NCBI GenBank assembly: GCA_014529385.2
Contig: CM043946.1
Location: forward strand, 20,762,577-20,826,576
Length of the DNA: 64,000 nucleotides
From: Adiantum capillus-veneris
Lineage: Eukaryota; Streptophyta; Polypodiopsida; Polypodiales; Pteridaceae
Reading direction: 5' to 3'
The notes below the pieces were generated by a model. It ran no database searches and was not told the DNA's origin. It worked only from the letters and a program-made list of their open reading frames with translations. The position numbers and the translations under genes are program-made. Shown in pieces: positions 45,881-57,560 of this stretch (position 1 is the first letter of the stretch; each line of letters starts with the position of its first letter).

Positions 45881-47330
45881 TTACTGCTCCACTTGGAGAT
45901 ACATCTTCAATGATAAACGGCCCGTTTCCCTTTTTCTTAAACTTGGAATGTGTTGCTTGAGGGAATAGACTGAAATTAAGTCCCCTTTCTTGAATATTTT
46001 TGTTACTAGATGTGAATCAAAAAAATGTTTTGTTTTCCACTTTTGTGCATAGCTATGAGCTACGGAAGCTAGCCTTTGCGCATCTAGCTTCTCTAAATCT
46101 TCTAGTCTTTCTGACAATTCATGTCCAGTCCACTCAAGATCCTTAGCTACCCTTAATGTCGACAATAGAAATTCTATTGGCAGTATGGCATCAAGACTAT
46201 AAACAAGGTTAAAGGGTGTAGCATTTAAAGCTGTTTTGAATGAAACTCAATAAGCCCATAAAGTTGCATGGAGATTTATTTCCCAGTTTGTCCTTCCTGA
46301 ACTAAGCACTCTAGTCTGTATCGAGGTAAGAATTTTTATTTGTATGCTCAGATTGTTCGTTTGCTTATGGGTGATAGGGAGCTGATTTGTTATGGATGAC
46401 CATAAATTCATTAAGAAAAGACTCAATTACCTCATTGAGGAAATGAGTTCCCTGATCACTGAAAATTTCAATTGGCAGTCCATATCTCATGAGTACATAC
46501 TCATATAAGAATGTGGCACTTGTTCTGGCATCATTCTTTTGAGTTGCTTTAGCCTTGGTCCACTTGGTCAAATAGTCCTCAGCTACAATGATATATTGAG
46601 AGTGGGTCCTATAAGCAGGTGGCTGTATTGGCCCAAAAAAATCTATACCCTATTTTGCGAAAGCTCTTACCGCCATCATTGGTCTTAAGGACATGCTATC
46701 TACTCGTGTTGGCAGTTTTTCTCGTTGACAAGCATCACATCTTCTAACATATTCCTTGGCATCTGCAAAAAGTGTTGGCCACCATATGCCTACCATCAAG
46801 ATTGCTCTTGCAATCGTTTCACTAAAAAAATGACCTCCAGCTAGTCTAGCATGTGCTTGTTCTATAATTGGAATATAGTCATCTTCATTTGCACAAAGAT
46901 GCACATGTTGATCCTTACCTCTCTCATACAATTGGTTTCCAATAAAAGCATAGTCTCTTGCTTTAGTTTTAATTTCTCTTTGACAATGTTTATTCATATC
47001 CTCAGGAAATGTTTGACTTGATAAGTAAGTAACTAGATAGTTACTCCAACTTGGGACATGTGACATTTGAAACAATGTTATGTGAGGTATGGGTGTTTGT
47101 TTTTGACATTGAGGGCACTTCTTTACAAAAGAGCGAACATCACTCCTCATAGTTGGTCAAAATACTCCAAGTCTCAAAATCCTTTGCATAGTTTGGTCTT
47201 CTGCAAAGTGAAGTCCTACTATGGTAATATGTGCTCAACTTAGGTACTGGTCTTTCTCTTCAGGATTAATGCATAAGAGAAATATTCCATCACAATTTCT
47301 TTTGTATAGCCTCCCAGCTATTAATTGGTA
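45881..47330 (-). pseudogene. Integrase region with two zinc-binding modules, element C
   Basis: Minus strand. The end of a first zinc module is seen at 47100-47150 (SFVKKCPQCQKQT). After a spacer beginning VPSWSNYLVTYL comes the second module (LYERGKDQHVHLCANEDDYI, EQAHARLAGGHFFSE, GIWWPTLFADAKEYVRRCDA). The catalytic core is at about 46340-46700 (MTKWTKAKATQKNDARTSAT, RYGLPIEIFSDQGTHFLNEV, HNKSAPYHP). The C-terminal part is at 45881-46165 (LRVAKDLEWTGHELSERLED, where element A has LRVAKQLDWTGHELSERLED). Clearly the same family as A. Confidence 0.78.
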
Positions 47331-47477
47331 CATAGCCAATTGCTTGATTAATCCAAATTGTAACAGGAAGTGGTATTTGTGCATCACCTTGAGCTATGTT
47401 CATCAATGATACCATGTTTTTTGACCATCGAGGTATCATTTCCGCGGAGAACAAATAGGAATCTGGTAGATCATCCT

Positions 47478-48064
47478 CTACCCCTTTAGGTGATTCTCCT
47501 GAAACAATCTTGATAAATGATCTGCTCTTTGATGAGTAGTGCCTTTTTTTACAACCACAATGAAATAAAATTCCAAAAGAATGATGAACCATCTCACTAT
47601 TCTTCCTGTGTTGCATGGCTTGTTGACCAAGTACAATAAAGCTTGGTGGTCTACAAAGAACACAAATTTGTTTGCAAGTAGGTAATGTCTATACTTTTTT
47701 ACGGTATAGATCATTCCTAATCTTTCCCTTTCAGTGATGGTGTAGTTCTTTTTTGCCATGCTCAACTGTCGGCAAGCATATGAAATAGGAAAATCAAATT
47801 TTCCATCTCCTGGTTGAGCTAGTATACAACCTATGGAAAAATTGAAGCATCTACATGTATGTGGAATATCTTATTCCAATATGGTGCTTTCAATATTGGA
47901 GCTGAGGTGAGAGCTTTCTTAAGCTTCATGAAATATTCTTCACATGCCTCGGTCCACTCAAAGTGTGTAATCAAGCTATAAATGGGTTTTGCAATTATAG
48001 CGTACATGTAAATGAACCGTCTATAATATCCACAATGCCCCATGAAGTCTTGAACCCCCTTGAC
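47478..48064 (-). pseudogene. RNase H and thumb end of reverse transcriptase, element C
   Basis: Minus strand: FMGHCGYYRRFIYMYAIIAK (48043 downward), then TITERERLGMIYTVKKYRHY, FFVDHQALLYLVNKPCNTGR and HLSRL. It is nearly identical in motif order to element A 18700-19260. Element D interrupts the region at its upstream side. Confidence 0.78.
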
Positions 48065-48069
48065 TGTTG
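48065..48069. repeat. Target-site duplication of element D, left copy
   Basis: TGTTG, repeated at 53098-53102. The uninterrupted target GACTGTTGGTCTAGG corresponds to the reverse transcriptase coding text of element C. Confidence 0.85.
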
Positions 48070-48070
48070 T

Positions 48071-48346
48071 TGTAAGGTTTCCAGTTTTTGAAACCTTAGA
48101 AATTGTACAAAGCCTGTAAACTTAACTTGAAAACACTGTTGAATGATTCAATCATGGCTGATATTGGTATTTTTGGAATCATACCCAGAGCTTTACTATG
48201 GTTGGTATTATTCAGAATCAGATTTTGATAAAAACTAGAAAAGTTACGGGCCCTGAAAGGTTACATTAGGAATTCAATTAGTTAAGAAAAATTGGATGGT
48301 TTCAGTAATTATTATTAACAAAGACTTTTTTATCCTAAGGTTCTAG
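48071..48346 (+). repeat. Partial left LTR of element D
   Basis: Starts TGTAAGGTTTCCAGTTTTTG. It corresponds to the first ~275 bp of the LTR at 51214-53096. Confidence 0.85.
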
Positions 48347-48349
48347 GGG

Positions 48350-49720
48350 TTACGCAAGGGGCAACAAATCTTTGTAGTAAAACTTAATAAGGTAGATGAT
48401 TCAAGGGACAAGTCAACTCCTGAATGTCTTAAGGAATTTTCGGATATATTCTCGAAAGATCTCTCAAATTTACCGCCTCCAAGAGACATAGACCACGAAA
48501 TAGAAACCTTTCCAGGTAGTGAACCAATTTCGAAAAGACCCTACAAAATGTCCCTCCCTGAACCTATTGAATTAAAAGAACAGGTTCGTTAGCTTATTGA
48601 ACAAGGATTCATAAGACCAAGCATTTCACCATGGGGAGCGCATGTTCTATTCAAAAAGAAGAAGGATGGATCTTTACGTCTCTGCATCGATTATAGGGGA
48701 CTTGACCAGGTATCAGTAAAGAATAAGTATCATATTCCTCCCATTGAGGAATTGCTTGATAAATTACATGGAGCAAGGTATTCACAAAAATTGATCTTAG
48801 ACCAGGTTACCATCAAATCCGGATCAAGGAGGCAGATATTTACAAAACTGCATTCAACACCCGGTATGGGCATTATGAGTTCATCGTGATGCCTTTTGGT
48901 CTTATGAATGCTCCGGCTACTTTTAATCGTCTCATGCAGGATATATTGAGAGAATATCTGGATGACTTTGTGTTGGTAGTTTTTGATGATATCTTGGTAT
49001 ATTCCAAAGATGAAAAAGAGCATGAAGGCCATGTACGAAAAGTACTTCATCTTCTACGCCAACATCAGTTATATGCCAAGATGATTAAATGTGTGTTTTT
49101 CATGCCCGAAGTTAGTTATCTTGGTTTTATAATAAACCCTGAAGGAATTTCAGTAGACCATGCAAAGATTAAGGATATAATAGACTGGCCACAACCCAAA
49201 ACGGTCAGTGAGATTCGAGGATTCTTGGGCATTACATGATGTTATAGAATCTTCATCAAAGATTATGCATCCATCACCGCCCCCTTGATGCAGCTACTTG
49301 AAAAGACAACCAAACTTACATGGGAAAAAGAATAGGAGGAAAATCTCACATCAGCCCTTGTACTCAAACTTCCTGACTTCACTCAAGAGTTTGAAGTAGT
49401 GACAGATGCTAGTGGTCTTTCTATAGGAGGAGTCTTAAACCAAGAAGGCAGAAATTAAGAATCCACGAGCTGAATTATCCATCTCATGATCTGGAACTCC
49501 TAGCTGTCATTCATGCTCTAAAACTCTGGAGGCACTATCTTCTAGGAAGAAGTTCCAGTTAATCACTGATCATCAAAGTTTAAAATGGATTTTTTCACAA
49601 GCAACACTCAACATGAGGCAGAGAAGATGGATAGAACTCTTACAAGAATATGAATTTGAAATAAAATATAAACCAGGGAAAAAGAACGTGGTTGTTGACG
49701 CTCTTAGCTGTAAGGTTTTT
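48350..49720 (+). pseudogene. Reverse transcriptase and RNase H region, element D
   Basis: Gypsy polymerase fossil: [20 protein letters not shown] (48630-48690), then [40 protein letters not shown] (active-site region) and YLGFIINPEGISVDHAKIKD. RNase H text continues to about 49720 (EYEFEIKYKPGKKNVVVDAL). The sequence is clearly different from the polymerases of A and C, so it belongs to another Gypsy lineage. Confidence 0.85.
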
Positions 49721-50660
49721 CTTGGGGCTATTTCCACAGTCGACAATCCAGTCCTAAACAAGGTTAAGAAAGCTTCCCTGGAAGATGAGGATTATCCAAA
49801 ACTTCTACAGGTTATTAATCAACAAGACCTAAAAGAGAAAGAGAAAGACAGAATTGAGGATTATTCACTTGAGGATGGGCTTCTCTATTATAAGTATCAG
49901 TTTTACATTTCTAAGAATCCAACATTAAAAGAGTTAATCCTTTATGAAGGACACAACACTCCAGTTTCCAGCCATCCTGGTTATGCAAAGACCCGTAATG
50001 CCATAAGGAAAAGCTATTTCTGGCCAGGAATGAAAGGAGATATACTTCACTACATCAAACAATGTCTTTCTTGTCAAGGATTAAGGCTGAACGAGTAATG
50101 ATGCTACGAAAACTTCAACCTCTGGACATTCCTCAAATGAAGTGGGAACTCATTAGCATGGACTTTGTAACGGGCCCTCCCACTGTTCAAGGGGGTTACG
50201 ACTCCATTATGGTGGTAGTGGATATGCTGACTAAAGTATCTCATTTGATCCTTGTAAAAACAACTTACACTGCATCAGACATAAGCCATTTATTTATCAA
50301 AGAGATCTTCAGATTACACGGACTTCCTTTACACGGAATTCCTAAAAGAATAGTCAGTGACAGAGATGCAAAATTTACTTCAAAATTTTGGAAAGCTTTA
50401 TTTGAATCCTTATGTACCCAGCTATGTTTTAGTATAGCCTATCACCCTCAAGCGGACGGCCAGACGGAAAGAGTGAATCAAGTTACTGAAGACAACCTTA
50501 GAGCCTACTGTAGTAGAGAACCCCGGAAATGGATACAATTTCTTCCTCTGGTGGAATTCGCCTATAATTCATCATTTCATAAAAGTACAGGGATGTCACC
50601 ATTTAATGCTCTTTATGGGCATGAATGTATATCACCCTAAACTTTTCTGACCCTACTACA
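49721..50660 (+). pseudogene. Integrase region, element D
   Basis: One zinc-binding module (HNTPVSSHPGYAKTRNAIRK, FWPGMKGDILHYIKQCLSCQ). The catalytic core has ISMDFVTGPPTVQGGYDSIM, VVVDMLTKVSHLILVKTTYT, RIVSDRDAKFTSKFWKALFE and YHPQADGQTERVNQ. The core tail reads FLPLVEFAYNSSFHKSTGMS. It has the usual single zinc module, in contrast to A and C. Confidence 0.85.
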
Positions 50661-51079
50661 AGAGTTGAAGCTTCAAAGAAAATGTTGGAGGAGATGGATG
50701 CCCAAACCAAAGCCATACGATAGGACATTCAGCCAGCTAAGGACCGCCAAAAACATTATGTTGATAAAAAATGGTATGATCGGTTTTTCAAACAAGGGGA
50801 TAAAGTATTCCTTAGGGTATGACAAAAAAGAAGCACTTTATCCTTGGAAAAATACAAAAAACTAAGCCCCAGATATTGTGGACCTTATGAAGTGATTAAA
50901 GTAATCAGTGAACAAGCTTACAGATTAAAACTACCTGAACACCTCAATAAAACCCTACATCCCAAATCAAAACCACACTCTAGATGACAAACAGATAGTG
51001 ATGCAGAAGCAAGGAATTCTTGAACTCCAACTAGATTGTATTCTCGATACTAGGGAAAGGAGTCTATGAAATAGAGTTA

Positions 51080-51177
51080 TCAAAGAACATTTAGTAAAAT
51101 GGAAGGACTACCCCACTGAAGACGCCACATGCAAAGACGAAGTATCACTTTGCAAAGATTTACTCAATTTTGGTTGA
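51080..51177 (+). pseudogene. Chromodomain-like tail, element D
   Basis: EHLVKWKDYPTEDATCKDEV fits the chromodomain pattern (LVKWKGYP...ATWE) found at the C-terminus of chromovirus integrases, just before the 3-prime LTR. Such domains are thought to steer integration to marked chromatin. Confidence 0.6.
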
Positions 51178-51213
51178 GATGAGGACATCTCAATTCCTTA
51201 AGTTTGGGGTGAT

Positions 51214-53096
51214 TGTAAAGTTTCCAGTTTTTGAAACCTTAGAAATTGTACACAACCTGTAAATTTAACTTGAAAACACTATTGAACGATTCAATCATGG
51301 CTGATATTGGTATTTTTGGAATCATAACCAGAGCTTTACTATGGTTGGTATTTTTCAGAATCAGATTCCGATAAAAATTGGAAAAGTTACGGGTCTTAAA
51401 ACGTTAATTAGGAATTCAATTAGTTAAGAAAAATTGGATGGTTTCAATAAATTATTATTAACAAAGACTTTCTTATCCTAAGGTTCTAGAAATTATTGAT
51501 ATTCCAATTTTCATCATTGAAAATCAATAAAATCAATCAAAAACGATTCTGAAGCTGAGGAGGCAGTGTGGACCTGTGGGGAACCTGCCCGGGACAGTTT
51601 TAGCAGCAGGTGGCGCTACCTAGAAGCTGGGGCCTTGCTTGAGGTTGCCAAAACCTGCCAAGAACATCTCGGGGCCCATAAAAACTATAAAAAGACCCCC
51701 TTCCTTCATAAAAAATTAGACTCGGAGCCTTGGCACATTATCTCTCATCTAGAGAGACCTCTACGCAAAAATCACTAGAGATCAAAGCTCCAATTGGTTA
51801 ATTAACGGTTGCCGATATGGATCCAAAGAGAACCTGAGGAAATCCTCTTACCGAGGAAGAGGATATTAGCAGCAAAAGAAATAAAGCCACTTATGAACAT
51901 GAGGTTGGGCCTAGCCATAGGCCGACTGAGGAAAGTCTGCAGGCTCCAGCGCAGCAGCACATGGACGACCAGTCCCAGGTGGATTTCTATTTTGTTCACT
52001 TAAGTCTTTTAAAGTCAATTTCTAAGTTAGCATTGCATACGTAAGGTTTAGGAAGGATAAACTGACTGTAAATGGAAGGTAACTTCCAGGAAACCAACGA
52101 GAAATGATTGTAAATAAGAAAGAAATGATTGGGTTATGACTGATTAACCTAGGAAAGAAATGTTTAACCATCCTTAAGACAGCTTATCTCAAGACACCTC
52201 TGATTCCTTGGAATATTTTACTCCAGGTAATGAGTAATGATGGTGATTTCAGATAGACGATTCGGTTTCCTCAGCGCGTGTGGAGTCTTTACCCCGTGCT
52301 TGTTTGTGCTTGCGGATATTACTTAAGATATCAAGTTTATCCTAGAGGAACCGCCCGGTTGTATGGGCAACCATTTGGCGTATGGGCGCCCGGACTTTGG
52401 GTGATGGTTTTTTCCACCCAAGTTTTTATAAATAAGGAATGGGTGCGTTTTTTTCACCCCTATATAGGTGGTCTTGAGACAAGCTAGTACTGGTCAGAGA
52501 TACTTCAGAATGACATTACCTTGTCTTAAGTCTAAAGATGTTTGTTTGCTAAAAGAATATTTTCAATACTGCTTTCAAGGGTTGTCTTAATGAAATTTAG
52601 TTATGAAAGTTAAAAGGAATCATTTTTTTAACTGTGAAAAGAATGTGGTAGTAATTAAACAACACAAAAATCATGTGTGAGTGCGGGGTGGTAAGTGGGG
52701 ATTGACTAAGGTTGTCAATCATGGACGGGAGGACCTGATTAGTCAGGTAATATATCCATTCCCGCGCACTAAAACGTTTAGAAACTTCTTCACTTGGAAT
52801 AGGAATCCACGAACGTCTGTGCCCTCACATATGTTAGGGGGGAAAAAGCGTTGGCTAAGGAAACCTTAATCTAATGATGGAAGTTACACGGCCAGAATAG
52901 TTTTTTTTTTGTGGTCCCGTTTCCACTCCTAGACAGGACTGGGTCTCCTTCTAGGGCTATAAACCTAAACCATTGTCAATGGTAAGGGTGAATTCCTTGG
53001 AATTTTTCTTGTGTAAGGACTCTGACTTTAGTAGACCTAGAGACCTGTCAATGGTCCCATCCCGCTTTTGGTGTCGGCGGGTTTGGGGACCTTACA
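51214..53096 (+). repeat. Right LTR of element D (~1.88 kb)
   Basis: Starts TGTAAAGTTTCC and ends GGGGACCTTACA, with TGTAAGGT/ACCTTACA as terminal inverted bases. A TATATAGG at about 52461 after CACCCC is a candidate core promoter. No coding sequence is supported within. Confidence 0.82.
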
Positions 53097-53102
53097 TTGT
53101 TG

Positions 53103-53990
53103 GTCTAGGCAAATAAGCAATGACCTGAATTTTTTCCATATCAGTAGCTATACCATTTTTAGACACTATATGTCCAAGAATTTTTTCTTGTCTACCCATA
53201 AATGTGTACTTTTCAAGATTTAAGAAAATACAATAAAGTCTATATTTTTCGAATACCTTTTTGAGATGTTCAAAATGATCAGCCCGGATTTATGAATGTA
53301 CACATAGATCATCCATATATACTTCCAAGAATTTCCTCAGATATTTTTTAAAATCATGGCTCATCAATCTTTGAAAGGTGGTTGGGCATAAGTTAACCCA
53401 AAGGGCCTAGCGCGATAAGCAAAAATACCCCATTCTGTTGCAAAAGCAGTTTTATGCAGATCTTTTGGATCAACCAAAAGTTAATTGTATCCCAAAAATC
53501 TATCTAAGAAATTGTAAGCTTCTTTCCTTGCAAGTCATTCTAAAACATGCTCCATGATTGGAAGAGGAAATTTGTCTCTAATGGTAGCTGCGTTCACTTT
53601 TTTGCGATTGACACACACTCCTAGTTTTCCATTCTTCTTAGGTACTACCACAATTAGGAAGAAACCCAATCTGTGTTTTCAATTTCGTAAATGAATTCGG
53701 CTTCCTTTAGTTCTTTAATCTCTTCTTTGATCTTTCTGGCAAATGTTTTATTATATGTGTATGGCCTTTGTCTACTTGGTTTCGCATCATCTCTCATGGG
53801 TATGGTATGTTAACAGATTTCTGGATCAACACCCTTGAGATCCTTGTAAGACCAAGCAAAGATATCTTGGTATCCTTTTAGTAAGCTTAGTAAAATCTTT
53901 TCTTCATCCTCTGTTAGGTCATTTGCAATGTAGGCAGGCCTAGGTTCTTCCCCTGGTTCAGCCAAGTCTATATTTTTCGCGTTCTCAGGC
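53103..53990 (-). pseudogene. Reverse transcriptase region, element C
   Basis: Minus strand connector EGPENAKNIDLAEPGEEPRP, where A has DGPENAKKIDLAELGENPRP. It is followed by DIFAWSYKDLKGVDPEIC, RT finger and palm text, and FEKYRLYCIFLNLEKYTFMG, KILGHIVSKNGIATDMEKIQ near 53110-53270. Element D interrupts the element just past this point. Confidence 0.75.
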
Positions 53991-54031
53991 CCTTCGTAGG
54001 ATTCACCTTGTTTTCGTAATTTGCCTTGTTT

Positions 54032-54893
54032 TCACACTATAAATTTTGGTTCTTTTGTTTCTAGGTGGGGTTCTACCACCACTTTGGATTTTTCTTTAAT
54101 GTCTCTTAACACAAGCTCTTTAGGTTTTGTGATATTTTCAAGCTTGGGTTTTTGTTTTTCCAGCATTTCTTGCATGATTCTTATCAAATTTTGATAAGCT
54201 TCAAGCTTAGCTGCTTCCATGTCTGCAGAAGGATAGTTCTTCCATTTGTTTTCCATGTTTTGGCTTGCTTTTAGTCCTTCTTGGTAAGCTTCCAAGGATG
54301 CATTAATAGGCTCAAAAATTTCATCAACCAAAATTGATCTCCAGATTTCACAACTGCTTCTCTGATTTCGCTTCCAATTTCTTTCACCTTTTCTCGGAGT
54401 GGTGTTTTTGCTTTCTCCTTGATTTCAGATTGTTGTTTCTATTTTCTCAGTTCATACCTTTTGCTTCTGCTTCTTTTGGTCTTTTGAGAGGCAGCTTTTG
54501 TAGTCTCCAAATCATCAGAGGAGTTTTGTTTCTTTTTCTTAGCCTAAGCTCTAGTGAGTACCTTGATTGGAACAATCGATTCACTCTCAGACAAGCTACT
54601 AGGTATCACTTGGACTACGTTTACTTTTTTTTACCCTTGTTTAAAGGATTTTTAGGACAATCTTTCGGAGTGTCCTCCCTTTTTGCAACATTGTATGCAA
54701 TAAGCTTCAACCGGCTTGAGGTTTTTGTCAGGCTCTGAGCATTTATTTTTTTAATGATCATCTGCACCACAATTTGATAGTTTTCTGTTCTTGGTTTAAT
54801 CATGGGTCTTACCATAGGAGTTCTGACACCTTGATTAGCTACATAATACATTGGTGCAAGCTCTGGTGGAGCATAAGTCACAAGTTCCTCCAT
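54032..54893 (-). pseudogene. Charged linker and zinc-knuckle tail of gag, element C
   Basis: Minus strand. The 54621-54893 part begins MEELVTYAPPELAPMYYVAN and reaches a DCPKNP segment, as in the second zinc knuckle of element A (LIPDCPKNPSKG). The 54032-54331 part begins MVDEIFEPINASLEAYQEGL, matching the linker of A at about 14140-14200. No protease segment is seen between this linker and the reverse transcriptase. Confidence 0.65.
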
Positions 54894-54990
54894 TGCTCGT
54901 GGATGTGAATTCTACCAATCTCCCTCTACCATTAATGTAGATGGACTAGGCTCGGCATAAGGTGTAGTAGGCACTAATGCTTCTTCATCC

Positions 54991-55441
54991 ATTAGGAAGA
55001 GAATGGAGTCTAGGAGGGCCTCTTTGTTTGGCAGTTTAAGGGAGTCAAACCTTTATTATTAAGAAAGCAATCAAAGGACAACTTTTGAATTCAAACAGTT
55101 AAAACGGCTAGTTTATTTGAATTCAAATTTTCCTCCCAAAATGAAATATAAAATCTAGCAGGCAAAATTATGTCATGTAGCATATCTATGGAAAGAGCTC
55201 GGCCTGCAGATTCTAGATCTAAAATCTCCGCTCAAATCGGAGATCATATGTAGGAGTTATGAAAGGCCGAAAATCATAAATTTGTCCTCCCTCTTTTTGG
55301 GAGAAAAGTGCATCTTTTGATCACTCTTACACACCCACCATTCTTGCACACATGGCATGTATCTATTCGTCCAAATGTTAATCACCACCATAATCTCATG
55401 GCATATAAAGAGGCCCTCCTAGACCCCATCCTCTTCCTAAT
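54991..55441. mobile_element. 451-bp element with 35-bp terminal inverted repeats (MITE-like)
   Basis: 54991-55025 begins ATTAGGAAGAGAATGG. Its inverted copy at 55407-55441 ends CCATCCTCTTCCTAAT, with only two mismatches over 35 bp. The interior is AT-rich without coding sequence. Flanks (CTTCATCC and AGGCTATG) show no clear target duplication, so the superfamily is open. It interrupts the gag part of element C. Confidence 0.7.
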
Positions 55442-55595
55442 AGGCTATGACTCCTTCAGAATGCATGTACTTTACATGCACTACATTATGTCCTGGATAT
55501 GGAGGTTGTTGACCCAACACAGGTTGAGGTCTTTCCATACCCATAGGTGGTCTTTGAGCTTGGGCCATATTAGGCTGATATCTGTACATGGGTTG

Positions 55596-55805
55596 TCATT
55601 GTGGCCTCATGGGCACATACTGAACATTCCCATCATACTTTGGTCCGAAGTAGCACTCGTGGGTCTCATGGTTGGTCAATTTACTCCCGATTGCACACCA
55701 TTTTTGTGGCCTAATTGGTTGTTTCTTTTGAGGTATCCCTTGTCCTGGTCCCCTCATAGTTGCTTTTTGCATGTTGCTCATCATGTGATTCATCCTTTTG
55801 AGCAT
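55596..55805 (-). pseudogene. gag C-terminal segment, element C
   Basis: The minus strand has KWCAIGSKLTNHETHECYFG and VQYVPMRPQ, matching element A gag at about 13120-13220 (KWCAIEQKWTNHGTEECYYN, then RPYAPQ). Upstream gag is not recognised on this strand, and the ORF-ahead-of-gag and gag of element B begin on the plus strand at 56252. Confidence 0.65.
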
Positions 55806-56251
55806 GTCTTCTATGGCTGAAAGTAGTGTTGCAGCAATTGTTCCCAGTTATATTCATTTAGTGGATGTTGTTTTCTCACTTTGATTATCCTTTGATTTTT
55901 TATCAAAGTCAATCGGAAAGTCATTTGTTGAATCCCATAGTTCGAATTAAAGTGATGCACATAGACCAATCACGATAGTTAGCAAAAACTCTACTGCTTT
56001 ATAGAAGAATAGCTAACTTGATTAAATTTGTACAGGTATCAGATTGCAGACAAGGAATCGATAGTTTGTAGAAAGTTGCAATCGAGTCAAGTGGAAATTG
56101 ACAACAAGTCAATCCAAAGCTAAGTACTCTATCCAGGGCTTCACAAGTCTTTATGAACCTTAGATCTGGTCGTGTACTAGGAAATTAGGGCATACTCGGA
56201 TAAACCTCCAGTAGAGTATTTAGCGAAGAAAGCATAAATCAAGGCAATTCC

Positions 56252-57560
56252 TTGCACACTATTCCGGAAGAAGTCTCAGATACGTTTTATAATTCCACGT
56301 CCGAAATGTCTTCTTATTTGACTCACCCAAAAACCGGGACGACAATGCGCTATAAGCATATACTCACCTTTTATAAGACTGGTCACCATGGAGCTCAAGT
56401 TTACCTAAGTCCTAACGAAGAGTACACTATTCGCATTGATGACCATGGTATTGAGTTCGAAGAAGAAATCAGGGCAAACAAACAAGGAAAAATGTACATA
56501 GATCAAAACGGATCTCAATATTTACAAGTTGAAAACCCTGACGTGATAGAAAAATGGGGGTTAGAATTAAACACCATAATCTCAAATATGTCAACGAAAG
56601 AAGGACCACCAACCTTAGAGTCTGAGAGATACGATCAAGTAGATTGAAGCCCTTGAAACGGCTTAGTACGGATAATCCTAGGATAGGACTCCACTGTTGG
56701 GAGGATAGAAACGTAAAAGATCTTTTGTGAACTTTGCATGCCAAATCAGGACAATTGATAGCCATGAAGATCATCTATATCTTCAAGATTAAGGATAAGG
56801 GATCAATAGACCTACCTACCTATCTATTTAGGGATTTTTATAACAACAACTTTGTTATGATGACTCCTGAGGAGGTAGAACAAACCAATACCAAGGGTAT
56901 TCCATAAGGGATTGGATATTGGGCCAAGGACCAGAAACCATTCCAAGAGATGAACACCGTGAGAGATCTTACGAGAGTAATGTTAAGAAACCAGAAACCA
57001 CCTCATCAAGAAGAAAATTGGGTGACACTAAGGCTAGTCTAGGGCTACGTGAGTCACTATTTCCAACAGACTAGTTTGAAGGACTTGAAACAGGACCAAC
57101 TGCCAAGAGACCGGGAGTTGAACCAAATAGACGCGTCAGACCAACTGATTTTAAAAAATGGGTCAGAAAATACAGTGGATCAGGGGATCCATATGACCAC
57201 TTAGCAAGCTTTAAGCAAGTACTAAGAGCAGAACGTATATTCGATTTCCATACTTAATTCAAGGGGTTTGGAATGACATTAGAAGGAAAAGCATTGACAT
57301 GGTTCTAAAACATTCCACCAAGGTCAATCATGGACTTGAACACATTAGCTCAAGGATTTGTAGCTGCTTGTTCCAAAACAAGGATCAAACATAATACGGT
57401 AGCTCAAATCTATAGCTTTAAACAGAAACATGGTGAGTCTGTTAGGGATTGCGCAACACGTATGAAGAAATACATTGCTAGATGCCCAGAGCTAGAGATA
57501 TCTGCAGAAGAACGACTGGTATCATTGTTTCTAGAGGGACTGCTAAACAAATAAATTTAT
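56252..57560 (+). pseudogene. ORF ahead of gag and gag region, element B
   Basis: 56252-56647 resembles the pre-gag ORF of element A (TFYKTGHHGAQVYLSPNEEY, TIRIDDHGIEFEEEI, GSQYLQVENPDVIEKWGLEL). The gag core at about 57120-57560 has FKKWVRKYSGSGDPYDHLAS-like text and, clearly, AQGFVAACSKTRIKHNTVAQ, IYSFKQKHGESVRDCATRMK and SLFLEGL. These match the A motifs GIAHNTVSQIHKFKQKDGES and LMLIFIQGL. Broken in several places. Confidence 0.7.

Larger units (their letters stand above)
48070..53097 (+). mobile_element. Element D: Ty3/Gypsy chromovirus-like element nested in C, fossil
   Basis: Ends TTGTAAGG...CCTTACAT between TGTTG duplications. Parts present: a partial left LTR (48071-48346), reverse transcriptase, RNase H, integrase, a chromodomain-like tail and a long right LTR (51214-53096). 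gag and protease are not seen. The partial left LTR matches the right LTR at about 93% by eye. It is broken in several places. It is in the plus orientation, opposite to C and the same as B. Confidence 0.85.
44500..55830 (-). mobile_element. Element C: Ty3/Gypsy element in reverse orientation inside B, fossil
   Basis: Minus-strand relative of element A. In its own orientation it shows the gag tail (55596-55805), charged linker (54032-54893), reverse transcriptase (on both sides of element D), RNase H (47478-47765), integrase with two zinc modules (45881-47330), a second retropepsin-like region (45230-45520) and an internal purine tract (44522-44535). LTRs were not recognised, so its ends are approximate. 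It is heavily broken, with well over ten interruptions. Nested insertions: element D (48070-53097) and a 451-bp inverted-repeat element (54991-55441). Confidence 0.75.
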
